DNA of 64,000 nucleotides from Ligustrum vulgare (taxonomy: Eukaryota; Streptophyta; Magnoliopsida; Lamiales; Oleaceae), in the NCBI GenBank assembly GCA_963555705.1, contig OY743176.1, forward strand, positions 38,982,497 through 39,046,496, written 5' to 3'. The notes below the pieces were generated by a model. The model was not told the origin of the DNA, made no database searches, and saw nothing but the letters and a program-made list of their open reading frames with translations. Positions 1 through 9,995 of this stretch are shown one piece after another (the stretch's first letter is position 1; each line of letters opens with the position of its first letter). A program made the translations under genes and the position numbers.

Positions 1-3000
1 GTGCAATTTCTTGTTATTTTTGCAGAGGCCAATATATATATAGAGAATCTTACATATATGTTAAGAAGTAGATTAGATTGAAAACGTGGCTTTGTAGTTG
101 CAACTATAATAAAAAATAGTAATTAAAAAGGAGAATCTCTCAGAATTTTTTCCAATAAGATATATTTAAGAGCATTACACAAAACTCATATCCATGATGA
201 TTCGGTAATTATTATTAAGGTTGTATCAACTCATTGAATTTTAGTTTTGCATATACTTTGATGAGTGTTAGTTTGGTAGCGTGGGGTCAAATGAGTGACT
301 TCGTGATGGCAATTTTTGAAAATATTATTCCGGTATTTAAATTTAACCACAGAAGTTATTTGCATAGGAGGAAAGTCGAAATTACACAAAGTTACCAGGT
401 TTTGTTAGACGTGTTTGATATATGACAGTAATTAAATAAAATTCAATAGTTTTAGGTGTAATCTTAAAAAATGAAGAAACATAGTGAGTTTAAATAATTA
501 TTTTTCTCTTTCTTTTCTGTTCGCAACTGAAAAATACATTACTGATTAGATAATTAATTCAGTATAACCGGGTTTATTTTTTATAAGTTCTCGGATTAAG
601 TCTATTATGTATATATTAACGTTTCCTCTAAGCGTCGAAATTCGAAATTCGTAAGAGGTTGACATGTACGGGATTCGCACATTGCATTAGCGTTCTTTGG
701 AATTGTTTCTCTCTTAATAAATTCTAGTCTTTGCATAACTTTTTGCATTTCAAGTTCACGGTAATCAATCATCTAAATTTTGTTAATTTTATATTTTAAC
801 ATTTTTTTCTTTGTTTTTAAAGCAATTTAAGAATTTTCCAGGGAAATCTTGAAACGGATAAACCCTGAACTTTCTTTGTTATTTGCCATCAGTTTTCTTT
901 TATGAATGATCATTTACTATTATTTTTTTTCTATACAAAAATACCACTATTGCTGTTAATTTTCTATAATGAAAAATATACACAGTGACCAATTTAAATT
1001 TCATGTTTCGAAGTTAGGAAACTGACAATTTCTGTTAATTCTACTAATAAAATCTTTGAGAAGTTAAGGTTCTCGATTTGTGATGGAAAATCCATCCCCG
1101 GTAATACTCGAGGTAACCTCCGACGAACAGGCCTGTTTTTGGAGACACTAGAAAAGATGGCTGTGATAGCGGCTGAGATGTTGAAGATAATTGTTTGTTG
1201 TCGACGTTATTGGCTGATGTGGAGGCAAATGCAGATGATTCCGACGAAATACTGGATGTGACACATGGTATTCAAAACACTGAAGAATGACACATTCCCC
1301 GTTCGAACCCGTTTTGAAAATTCCGTCGACGATGATTGTATAATTTTGGATGGGAGCACGGATAAGCTCTTGGCAGTTGAAGCACATCATCTGTTAGTAG
1401 TCAAGTGCCTATTTATCATTCCATGGTTTAGAATGTTACATAACGTTTCAGAAACTACAAATTCAAAAGAAAATATTTTAAAACAAGCAGTTATAAACTC
1501 GTGTTATGAACAATCGTGCAATTTCTTGTTATTTTTGCAGAGGCCAATATATATATAGAGAATCTTACATATATGTTAAGAAGTAGATTAGATTGAAAAC
1601 GTGGCTTTGTAGTTGCAACTATAATAAAAAATAGTAATTAAAAAGGAGAATCTCTCAGAATTTTTTCCAATAAGATATATTTAAGAGCATTACACAAAAC
1701 TCATATCCATGATGATTCGGTAATTATTATTAAGGTTGTATCAACTCATTGAATTTTAGTTTTGCATATACTTTGATGAGTGTTAGTTTGGTAGCGTGGG
1801 GTCAAATGAGTGACTTCGTGATGGCAATTTTTGAAAATATTATTCCGGTATTTAAATTTAACCACAGAAGTTATTTGCATAGGAGGAAAGTCGAAATTAC
1901 ACAAAGTTACCAGGTTTTGTTAGACGTGTTTGATATATGACAGTAATTAAATAAAATTCAATAGTTTTAGGTGTAATCTTAAAAAATGAAGAAACATAGT
2001 GAGTTTAAATAATTATTTTTCTCTTTCTTTTCTGTTCGCAACTGAAAAATACATTACTGATTAGATAATTAATTCAGTATAACCGGGTTTATTTTTTATA
2101 AGTTCTCGGATTAAGTCTATTATGTATATATTAACGTTTCCTCTAAGCGTCGAAATTCGAAATTCGTAAGAGGTTGACATGTACGGGATTCGCACATTGC
2201 ATTAGCGTTCTTTGGAATTGTTTCTCTCTTAATAAATTCTAGTCTTTGCATAACTTTTTGCATTTCAAGTTCACGGTAATCAATCATCTAAATTTTGTTA
2301 ATTTTATATTTTAACATTTTTTTCTTTGTTTTTAAAGCAATTTAAGAATTTTCCAGGGAAATCTTGAAACGGATAAACCCTGAACTTTCTTTGTTATTTG
2401 CCATCAGTTTTCTTTTATGAATGATCATTTACTATTTTTTTTTTTCTATACAAAAATACCACTATTGCTGTTAATTTTCTATAATGAAAAATATACACAG
2501 TGACCAATTTAAATTTCATGTTTCGAAGTTAGGAAACTGACAATTTCTGTTAATTCTACTAATAAAATCTTTGAGAAGTTAAGGTTCTCGATTTGTGATG
2601 GAAAATCCATCCCCGGTAATACTCGAGGTAACCTCCGACGAACAGGCCTGTTTTTGGAGACACTAGAAAAGATGGCTGTGACAGCGGATGAGATGTTGAA
2701 GATAATTGTTTGTTGTCGACGTTATTGGCTGATGTGGAGGCAAATGCAGATGATTCCGACGAAATACTGGATGTGACACATGGTATTCAAAACACTGAAG
2801 AATGACACATTCCCCGTTCGAACCCGTTTTGAAAATTCCGTCGACGATGATTGTATAATTTTGGATGGGAGCACGGATAAGCTGTTGGCAGTTGAAGCAC
2901 ATCATCTGTTAGTAGTCAAGTGCCTATTTATCATTCCATGGTTTAGAATGTTACATAACGTTTCAGAAACTACAAATTCAAAAGAAAATATTTTAAAACA

Positions 3001-5633
3001 AGCAGTTATAAACTCGTGTTATGAACAATCGTGCAATTTCTTGTTATTTTTGCAGAGGCCAATATATATATAGAGAATCTTACATATATGTTAAGAAGTA
3101 GATTAGATTGAAAACGTGGCTTTGTAGTTGCAACTATAATAAAAAATAGTAATTAAAAAGGAGAATCTCTCAAAAAAATTTCCAATAAGATATATTTAAG
3201 AGCATTACAATAAACTCATATCCATGATGATTCGGTAATTATTATTAAGGTTGTATCAACTCATTGAATTTTAGTTTTGCATATACTTTGATGAGTGTTA
3301 GTTTGATAGCGTGGGGTCAAATGAGTGACTTCGTGATGGCAATTTTTGAAAATATTATTCAGGTATTTAAATTTAACCACAGAAGTTATTTGCATAGGAG
3401 GAAAGTCGAAATTACACAAAGTTACCAGGTTTTGTTAGACGTGTTTGATATATGACAGTAATTAAATAAAATTCTATAGTTTTAGGTGTAATCTTAAAAA
3501 ATCAAGATACATAGTGAGTTTAAATAATTATTTTTCTTTTTCTTTTCAGTTCGCAACTGAAAAATACATTACTGATTAGATAATTAATTCAGTATAACCG
3601 GGTTTAATTTTTATAAGTTCTTGGATTAAGTAGATTATGTATATATTAACGTTTCCTCTAAGCGTCGAAATTCGAATTTCGTAAGAGGTTGACATGTACG
3701 GGATTCGCACATTGCATTAGCGTTCTTTGGAATTGTTTCTCTCTTAATAAATTCTAGTCCTTGCATAACGTTTTGCATTTTAAGTTCACGGTAATCAATC
3801 ATCTAAATTTTGTTTATTTTATTTTTTAACATTTTTTTCTTTGTTTTTAAAGCAATTTAAGAATTTTCCACGGAAATCTTGAAACTGATAAACCCTGAAC
3901 TTTCTTTGTTATTTGCCATCAGTTTTCTTTTATGAATGATCATTTACTATTTTTTTTTCTATACAAAAATACCACTATTGCTGTTAATTTTCTATAATGA
4001 AAAATATACACAGTGACCAATTTAAATTTCAGGTTTCGAAGTTAGGAAACTGACAATTTTTGTTAATTCTACTAATAAAATCTTTGAGAAGTTAAGGTTC
4101 TCGATTTGTGATGGAAAATCCATCCCCGGTAATACTCGAGGTAACCTCCGACGAACAGGCCTGTTTTTGGAGACACTAGAAAAGATGGCTGTGACAGCGG
4201 CTGAGATGTTGAAGATAATTGTTTGTTGTCGACGTTATTGGCTGATGTGGAGGCAAATGCAGATGATTCCGACGAAATACTGGATGTGACACATGGTATT
4301 CAAAACACTGAAGAATGACACATTCCCCGTTCGAACCCGTTTTGAAAATTCCGTCGACGATGATTGTATAATTTTGGATGGGAGCACGGATAAGCTGTTG
4401 GCAGTTGAAGCACATCATCTGTTAGTAGTCAAGTGCCTATTTATCATTCCATGGTTTAGAATGTTACATAACGTTTCAGAAACTACAAATTCAAAAGAAA
4501 ATATTTTAAAACAAGCAGTTATAAACTCGTGTTATGAACAATCGTGCAATTTCTTGTTATTTTTGCAGAGGCCAATATATATATAGAGAATCTTACATAT
4601 ATGTTAAGAAGTAGATTAGATTGAAAACGTGGCTTTGTAGTTGCAACTATAATAAAAAATAGTAATTAAAAAGGAGAATCTCTCAGAATTTTTTCCAATA
4701 AGATATATTTAAGAGCATTACACAAAACTCATATCTATGATGATTCGGTAATTATTATTAAGGTTGTATCAACTCATTGAATTTTAGTTTTGCATATACT
4801 TTGATGAGTGTTAGTTTGATATCGTGGGGTCAAATGAGTGACTTCGTGATGGCAATTTTTGAAAATATTATACCGGAATTTAAATTTAACCACGGAAGTT
4901 ATTTGCATAGGAGGAAAGTCGAAATTACACAAAGTTACCAGGTTTTGTTAGACGTGTTTGATATATGACAGTAATTAAATAAAATTCAATAGTTTTAGGT
5001 GTAATCTTAAAAAATCAAGATACATAGTGAGTTTAAATAATTATTTTTCTCTTTCTTTTCTGTTCGCAACTGAAAAATACATTACTGATTAGATAATTAA
5101 TTCAGTATAACCGGGTTTAATTTTTATAACTTCTCGGATTAAGTCGATTATGTATATATTAACGTTTCCTCTAAGCGTCGAAATTCGAAATTCGTAAGAG
5201 GTTGACATGTACGGGATTCGCACATTGCATTAGCGTTCTTTGGAATTGTTTCTCTCTTAATAAATTCTAGTCCTTGCATAACGTTTTGCATTTCAAGTTC
5301 ACGGTAATCAATCATCTAAATTTTGTTAATTTTATTTTTTAACATTTTTTTCTTTGTTTTTAAAGCAATTTAAGAATTTTCCACGGAAATCTTGAAACTG
5401 ATAAACCCTGAACTTTCTTTGTTATTTGCCATCAGTTTTCTTTTATGAATGATCATTTACTATTTTTTTTTTCTATACAAAAATACCACTATTGCTGTTA
5501 ATTTTCTATAATGAAAAATATACACAGTGACCAATTTAAATTTCAGGTTTCGAAGTTAGGAAACTGACAATTTTTGTTAATTCTACTAATAAAATCTTTG
5601 AGAAGTTAAGGTTCTCGATTTGTGATGGAAAAT
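1..5633. repeat. Tandem array of ~1.51-kb units, segment A
   Basis: This stretch holds a partial unit, three anchor-bearing units and the start of the next. The anchor ATGGTATTCAAAAC lies at 1265, 2780 and 4293, giving periods of 1515 and 1513 bp. The first two complete units are almost identical; from about 3170 onward later units show scattered substitutions, for example TCTAGTCCTTGCATA for TCTAGTCTTTGCATA. Each unit contains a broken gene fragment, a TA-rich stretch, a pyrimidine tract ending TTTCTTTTCAG (TTTCTTTTCTG in units 1, 2 and 4) and long T runs. ORFs of 63, 80 and 97 codons recur in register but overlap each other on both strands and are broken in other units, so I do not call them genes. 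The segment ends at the AAAAT target duplication of the first retrotransposon. Confidence 0.95.
1083..1403 (+). pseudogene. Broken 5' coding fragment of an acidic plant-type protein (first copy in the array)
   Basis: From the ATG at 1083 the reading starts MENPSPVILEVTSDE and is broken soon after. This copy has an extra T in GTTTTTGGAGAC compared with copies reading GTTTTGGAGAC. Further downstream a region rich in Asp and Glu (ADDSDEILDV) is readable in one frame, and DDDCIILDGSTDKL in another, about 1322-1375. The arrangement resembles the acidic N-terminal part of a family of uncharacterised plant proteins with DSDE and DDDC-V-I-L-D motifs; that resemblance is from memory and unchecked. The same fragment, with the same internal TGA and frame change, occurs in every anchor-bearing unit whose start is preserved, so the founder was already inactive. 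Confidence 0.5.
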
Positions 5634-6610
5634 TGACGCGATCCCGGTCGGGGAATCTCGTCGAACACGCGGAATAACGATAATTAAAACCTAGGAAAGA
5701 TCTAAATCAGATCGACACAAGACAAACAACGAAAAATAAGGATAGAACGACGGTAAAGCCTTGACCCGACAATCACGACGCAATTTATGACAATGCGGAT
5801 TGAAGAACCAAGATTGGTGAACGCCACAAGGACTTGTCAGTTTCCTTGTTAAGTATCGAATTTGGAAACGCCACAAATACTCTTGCGAATATTTGATAAG
5901 TTTGCTGGAAGAACGCCACAAAGATCGAATCTTTGATAAGTTCAAGAAAAAGAGAATAACTCAACCTCTCAATTTTGGAGAATCCTCTCATAAATTTTAT
6001 TAATCAACTCAAACTTGTCTTCTTTACAATGATGAAAAGTAATATAAATAAGCAAGAAAACCTAGCATCTAATTACTCAAAATAGAATTCTAATTATGCT
6101 AAAATTCTAAAATAGGAAAATAACCTAAAATAATAAAAGGAAATAAATTAATTGAAAATCCCCGGAAAATCTGGCCGAGCTCGTTTACGGCCGTGACAAA
6201 CTACATTACGGCCGTAAAGGCCTTTCTGTTTAAATTTGTGATATTGGTTACGGCCGTGATGAATTTCTTACGGCCGTGAAGTTGCCCTTTTTTGAATGTT
6301 ACGGCCGTAACGTCCATGCTTACGGCCGTAAGCCTCGTTCTGCAGCAAATCTTCATTTTTCCTCGTCAATTGATTACAGCCGTGATTGTTGGTTTTACGG
6401 CCGTGATTGTATGTCTTACGGCCGTGAATAATTTCCCTTACGACCGTAAGGCCTTTTCTGCATAAACAATTCCCTGTGCTCGGCTCGGCTTGATTCTTTC
6501 CTCTTCTCGGCTCGATTCCAACACGGAACTTGCTCCGTTTTGCACGTAGATCACTATCATATTGTCGATGGCTCGACCTCGCCCTTCGATGCCTGGTCCG
6601 GATCACATCA
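5634..6610 (-). repeat. GyA 3' LTR
   Basis: Matches 9019-9995 along its whole 977 bp. On the plus strand it runs TGACGCGATC to GATCACATCA. It contains three copies of ACGCCACAA about 46 bp apart (5821, 5868, 5913), a minus-strand TATA-like TATTTATA at 6043-6050, and an array of TTACGGCCGTAA-like palindromes at 6185-6449. Short minus-strand ORFs here (84 and 68 codons) are duplicated in the other LTR and look incidental. Confidence 0.93.
6185..6449. repeat. TTACGGCCGTAA palindrome array in GyA 3' LTR
   Basis: Ten copies of a 12-bp motif at irregular spacing of about 20-45 bp. Perfect TTACGGCCGTAA palindromes alternate with TTACGGCCGTG variants. Two copies are damaged: TTACAGCCGTG, and TTACGACCGTAA at the end. 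The CGGCCG core is GC-rich against an AT-rich LTR. Its function is unknown; it could be a protein-binding or methylation-target cluster in U3. Confidence 0.9.
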
Positions 6611-6625
6611 TACTCCCTCTCTTGA
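6611..6625 (-). other. GyA polypurine tract
   Basis: On the minus strand the sequence next to the 3' LTR reads AAGAGAGGGAGTA and abuts the LTR at 6610. This is the expected position and composition for the plus-strand primer of reverse transcription. Confidence 0.8.
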
Positions 6626-6666
6626 AAAGGATTCGACCTCGAATCCATTTTTGGTCGGCTTTTCAA
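6611..6666 (-). pseudogene. Remnant of pol (integrase) C-terminus in GyA
   Basis: The minus-strand reading just before the 3' LTR includes DSRSNPFQERE and then enters the LTR as YDVIRT. The intact relative has [17 protein letters not shown] at the same place, bridging its pol tail and 3' LTR. GyA therefore kept the extreme pol C-terminus and the reading into the LTR while losing the catalytic parts. This supports an internal deletion from an autonomous ancestor rather than an unrelated origin. The open reading continues to 6268 inside the LTR. Confidence 0.75.
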
Positions 6667-6792
6667 GCTCCTCCTGCTTTCCTGGACTCGATGATCATTT
6701 TTAAGCTTTGTGCAGTCCTTTAGACTCTTGGGCTGCTTATTCTGGCCAATAAATTTCTGCCCCGTCTTAAATCCATGGCTTGATTTATGTTT
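6667..6792. other. Non-coding interval of GyA around the internal deletion
   Basis: No intact reading frame is recognisable here. In the protease frame, the residues just before its stop (ANNSLPSSL) resemble the start of pol in the relative (ETNKSLPSL). The deletion therefore probably starts just inside pol and ends near the pol C-terminal remnant. Confidence 0.45.
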
Positions 6793-7406
6793 CTACAAAA
6801 CAGATTTTAAAGAACTGGGGAGGGAATTGTTAGCTCGGTTAAGTGCAAGGCGGGGATCCCTGTACACCAACCTATGTGCAAATAAATTCAATTTGGGGGT
6901 GGACTCTCTTTTCTTTTTGCACTCATTCTCTCCTTTTTCTGAGGTCGTGGCCTCAACTCTTTTGTTTTCAACTTTCACACCCTCTCCTTTTTCTGAGGTC
7001 GTGGCCTCAACGCTCTTATTTTTCCCCTCGAACTCGCGCTTTATTTTCAGTTGGTCATTTTGAGCTTCTTTTGGGGATAACGGCACAAGTGTAAATTTCT
7101 TCCCACCCTTCACAAATGAATACTGATTCTTAAACCCATCATGCACTACCCTCCTATCATGTTGCCAGGGTCGCCCCAACAATATATGACCAACATGCAT
7201 AGGTACCACGTCACAGACCACCTCATCCTTATAACCCCCGATGGCAAACTTGACCCTAGCCTGCTTATTTACCTTAATTTCCCCCGACTCGGTCAGCCAT
7301 TGCAATTTATAAGGGTTTGGATGTTTCATCAAGCTTAAGCCCAATTTATTAATCAACATTGTACTAACCACATTAGTACAACTTCCCCCGTCAATCACCA
7401 CTACAA
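6793..7406 (-). pseudogene. Retroviral-type aspartic protease region of GyA, out of frame with gag
   Basis: The minus-strand reading contains [12 protein letters not shown], the D-G-G-S form of the aspartic protease active site seen in plant chromoviruses. About 70 residues later comes HILLGRPW, matching the conserved I-L-L-G flap-side motif. It ends in a charged tail with two copies of [10 protein letters not shown]. In the relative at 42275 gag and protease are one continuous frame; here they are in different frames. Alignment by eye puts a small indel just before the active-site aspartate, near 7395-7406, so no gag-protease fusion is made without frameshifting. The frame stays open upstream to 7506, but that part overlaps gag and is incidental. 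Confidence 0.85.
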
Positions 7407-8725
7407 GCATTTTTGCCCACCAAGCACCGAGTATAAAAAAGATTATCCCTTTGCTCGCCAATTTCATCCACCCTAGCCCTAGCACTAAGGACACGTCGAT
7501 TAACAAGTGTTTCTTTTTCAGGATAGGTCAATCCTTCCTCATCACTACTACTAGCCCCAACATCCACTAACTTAGGCATTCCCTTAAATTCATCCTCAGA
7601 ACTAATTTCACCATTATCACGTAAGATCATTAGTTTCTTATTTGGACACTGGGATGCTATATGACCCCTACCCAAGCACTTAAAGCATTTAACATTTCTA
7701 TCCCGAGTAGTTTGAGAATCAGAAATATTTTTACCTTTCGTTGTAGGCTCCTCCTTCCCTTTCGGGTTATGTTCATCGTTGGATTCCTGCTTAGGTTGTG
7801 ATGTAGGATAAGTTCCCGGTGATTGTTTAGATGTCCCCTTTCGCCTTAATTGTCTTTCCACCTTCATGGCCATGTGCACCATGTCCTCTAACTCCACGTA
7901 ATGTTGCAGCTCAATGACATTGGCTATATCTGTATTTAACCCACTTAAAAATCTAGCCATCGTAGCTTCCCGATCCTCCACCACATTAGCCCTAATCATC
8001 GCTACCTCCATATCCTTGTGATAATCATCTACACTCCTCGATCCCTGAGTCATACCCTGTAGCCTATGGTAAATATCCCTATAATAATGAGTCGGCACAA
8101 ACCGCTTCCTCATTATAGTTTTTAATTCACCCCAAGTCTCCACCGGCTCCTCAAGGTTCCTCCTCCTACCCGTAACTAGTTGATCCCACCAAATATTTGC
8201 GTATTCGGTGAATTCAATCACGTCTAATTTCACCTTCTTCTTTTCCGAATAATTGTGACAATCAAATAGCCGTTCGACCTTTGTCTCCCAATCCAAGTAT
8301 GCTTCCGGATCACTCCTACCCTGGAACGATGGTATTTTCACCTTAATTTTCCCAAGGTCGTCATCAACATCACCTCTACCCCCACGATGCCTCCTAGCAT
8401 CCCGACGCTCCCTATCATGCCTTCTTTCGTACCTATCTCCTCTATCCCTCCTTCGCATACTTCCCAACGATATACTTCCACTTTCACTTCCCATGCCTTC
8501 ATCATCCACACCAACCTCACGCCTATTATTTCTCCTAACCCGAGAACCATCATGAGATTGATCCCGCTCGGCACCCAGATTTTCCATTTGTGCCATAAGC
8601 CTCTCAAACTGCGCCCTAATTGCTGCCATATCATTGTTACCCTGTTCATTCCTTCTGTTCACACCCCTGGGATGTTTCCTGTCTCCAACAGAAGATGAAG
8701 ATGTGGAAACCTCTCTATCAGACAT
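7391..8725 (-). CDS. gag: GyA Gag (capsid-nucleocapsid) protein
   Basis: A 444-residue structural protein expected to form the virus-like particle and package element RNA. Residues 1-125 are low-complexity and rich in Arg, Asp and Ser. About 130-290 is a retrotransposon-gag capsid domain (IPSFQGRSDPEAYLDWE, then TWGELKTIMRKRF and SVDDYHKDME). A CCHC zinc knuckle lies at C347, C350, H355 and C360 ([14 protein letters not shown]). The start ATG at 8725 lies 280 bases beyond the primer-binding site and gives an N-terminus (MSD) like the relative's MSE. The frame is intact through the zinc knuckle and closes at the protease frameshift, so this Gag could still be made and is the only plausibly functional product of the element. 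Confidence 0.92.
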   Translation of the reverse strand: MSDREVSTSSSSVGDRKHPRGVNRRNEQGNNDMAAIRAQFERLMAQMENLGAERDQSHDGSRVRRNNRREVGVDDEGMGSESGSISLGSMRRRDRGDRYERRHDRERRDARRHRGGRGDVDDDLGKIKVKIPSFQGRSDPEAYLDWETKVERLFDCHNYSEKKKVKLDVIEFTEYANIWWDQLVTGRRRNLEEPVETWGELKTIMRKRFVPTHYYRDIYHRLQGMTQGSRSVDDYHKDMEVAMIRANVVEDREATMARFLSGLNTDIANVIELQHYVELEDMVHMAMKVERQLRRKGTSKQSPGTYPTSQPKQESNDEHNPKGKEEPTTKGKNISDSQTTRDRNVKCFKCLGRGHIASQCPNKKLMILRDNGEISSEDEFKGMPKLVDVGASSSDEEGLTYPEKETLVNRRVLSARARVDEIGEQRDNLFYTRCLVGKNACSGD

Positions 8726-9004
8726 TTTTTTTAAGACACGAACAAGGAAATTCAGAATATTTGGGAAATTTTTTGGAATTTTCGGAATTTTTTTTTTTAA
8801 TCTGCCAGAGAATTTGACTACGAGTATGGCAGAAAAAACGGAACTGAATTTGGACGAAAAACGAAGAAGAAAAACACTTTTGAATTTTTGGGACTTGACT
8901 CTTATGGATCAAACTGAAAAAAAATTATGACTGACACGAAGAACGCGAAGAACACGAAAAAAATCAAGAAAATCAAGAAACGCAAGAATCTGAAATAGAT
9001 CCAA
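8726..9004 (-). other. GyA 5' untranslated leader
   Basis: About 280 bases lie between primer-binding site and gag start. On the element strand the leader is rich in T and TC (complements of the GAAGAACGCGAAGAACACG and AAAATC-like runs on the plus strand). No conserved coding reading is visible. It is the expected location of packaging and dimerisation signals, though none can be identified by eye. Confidence 0.7.
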
Positions 9005-9016
9005 GCTCTGATACCA
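9005..9016 (-). other. GyA primer-binding site for initiator tRNA-Met
   Basis: The minus strand reads TGGTATCAGAGC, complementary to the 3' end of plant initiator tRNA-Met, two bases inside the 5' LTR. This fixes the element orientation as minus. Confidence 0.93.
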
Positions 9017-9018
9017 GA

Positions 9019-9995
9019 TGACGCGATCCCGGTCGGGGAATCTCGTCGAACACGCGAAATAACGATAATTAAAACCTAGGAAAGATCTAAATCAGATCGA
9101 CACAAGACAAACAACGAAAAATAAGGATAGAACGACGGTAAAGCCTTGACCCGACAATCACGACGCAATTTATGACGATGCGGATTGAAGAACCAAGATT
9201 CGTGAACGCCACAAGGACTTGTCAGTTTCCTTGTTAAGTATCGAATTTGGAAACGCCACAAATACTCTTGCGAATATTTGATAAGTTTGCTGGAAGAACG
9301 CCACAAAGATCGGATCTTTGATAAGTTCAAGAAAAAGGGAATAACTCAACCTCTCAATTTTGGAGAATCCTCTCACAAATTTTATTAATCAACTCAAACT
9401 TGTCTTCTTTACAATGATGAAAAGTAATATAAATAAGCAAGAAAACCTAGCATCTAATTACTCAAAATAGAATTCTAATTATGCTAAAATTCTAAAATAG
9501 GAAAATAACCTAAAATAATAAAAGGAAATAAATTAATTGAAAATCCCCGGAAAATCTGGCCGAGCTCGTTTACGGCCGTGACAAACTACATTACGGCCGT
9601 AAAGGCCTTTCTGTTTAAATTTGTGATATTGGTTACGGCCGTAATGAATTTCTTACGGCCGTGAAGTTGCCCTTTTTTGAATGTTACGGCCGTAACGTCC
9701 ATGCTTACGGCCGTAAGCCTCGTTCTGCAGCAAATCTTCATTTTTCCTCGTCAATTGATTACGGCCGTGATTGTTGGTTTTACGGCCGTGATTGTATGTC
9801 TTACGGCCGTGAATAATTTCCCTTACGACCGTAAGGCCTTTTCTGCATAAACAATTCCGTGTGCTCGGCTCGGCATGATTCTTTCCTCTTCTCGGCTCGA
9901 TTTCAACACGGAACTTGCTCCGTTTTGCACGTAGATCACTATCATATTGCCGATGGCTCGACCTCGTCCTTCGATGCTTGGTCCAGATCACATCA
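9019..9995 (-). repeat. GyA 5' LTR
   Basis: A 977-bp copy of 5634-6610 with about 15 substitutions. A minus-strand TATTTATA at 9428-9435 is the likely core promoter. The palindrome array is at 9570-9834, again with ten motifs; here the seventh is intact (TTACGGCCGTG) where the other LTR has TTACAGCCGTG. The LTR is followed by the AAAAT target duplication. Confidence 0.93.
9570..9834. repeat. TTACGGCCGTAA palindrome array in GyA 5' LTR
   Basis: Ten motif copies in the same order as in the other LTR. Comparison shows the motifs drifting by single substitutions, including a GTG to GTA change and a repaired or undamaged seventh copy. No motif has been gained or lost between the two LTRs. Confidence 0.9.

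Larger units (their letters stand above)
5634..9995 (-). mobile_element. GyA: non-autonomous Ty3/gypsy-type LTR retrotransposon
   Basis: A 4,362-bp element inserted into an array unit, flanked by perfect 5-bp target duplications AAAAT (5629-5633 and 9996-10000). Both LTRs are 977 bp, begin TG and end CA, and differ at about 15 positions by eye (about 1.5%), so the insertion is fairly recent. In element order on the minus strand it has the 5' LTR, a tRNA-iMet primer-binding site, a leader, gag, a frameshifted protease, a short remnant of the pol C-terminus, a polypurine tract and the 3' LTR. Reverse transcriptase, RNase H and the integrase core are absent. Gag and protease are close relatives of those in the element at 40822-52865, which suggests mobilisation in trans by such a partner. 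Confidence 0.93.

Noticed and set aside
234..425. 63-codon plus-strand ORF (MNFSFAYTLMSV) recurring in the array
   Set aside because: No recognisable domain; broken at 19811, 27683, 33714 and 35229 by stops or indels; substitutions show no sign of protein constraint by eye.
1265..1558. 97-codon plus-strand ORF recurring in most array units
   Set aside because: It overlaps an 80- to 131-codon ORF on the other strand, is truncated by GCTTGAATAATT in six or more units, and crosses the frame change of the gene fragment. It is repeat-borne open frame, not a conserved gene.
1..5633. Helitron-mediated capture of the gene fragment
   Set aside because: No convincing TC start, CTRR end or hairpin could be fixed at a unit boundary; the array gives no natural unit edges.
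6185..6449. CRISPR-like array because of regularly spaced palindromes
   Set aside because: Spacing is irregular, spacers are shared between LTR copies, and the context is a plant retrotransposon.
6843..7338. Plus-strand ORFs across GyA protease (117, 83 and 65 codons)
   Set aside because: Shadows of the minus-strand protease coding sequence.
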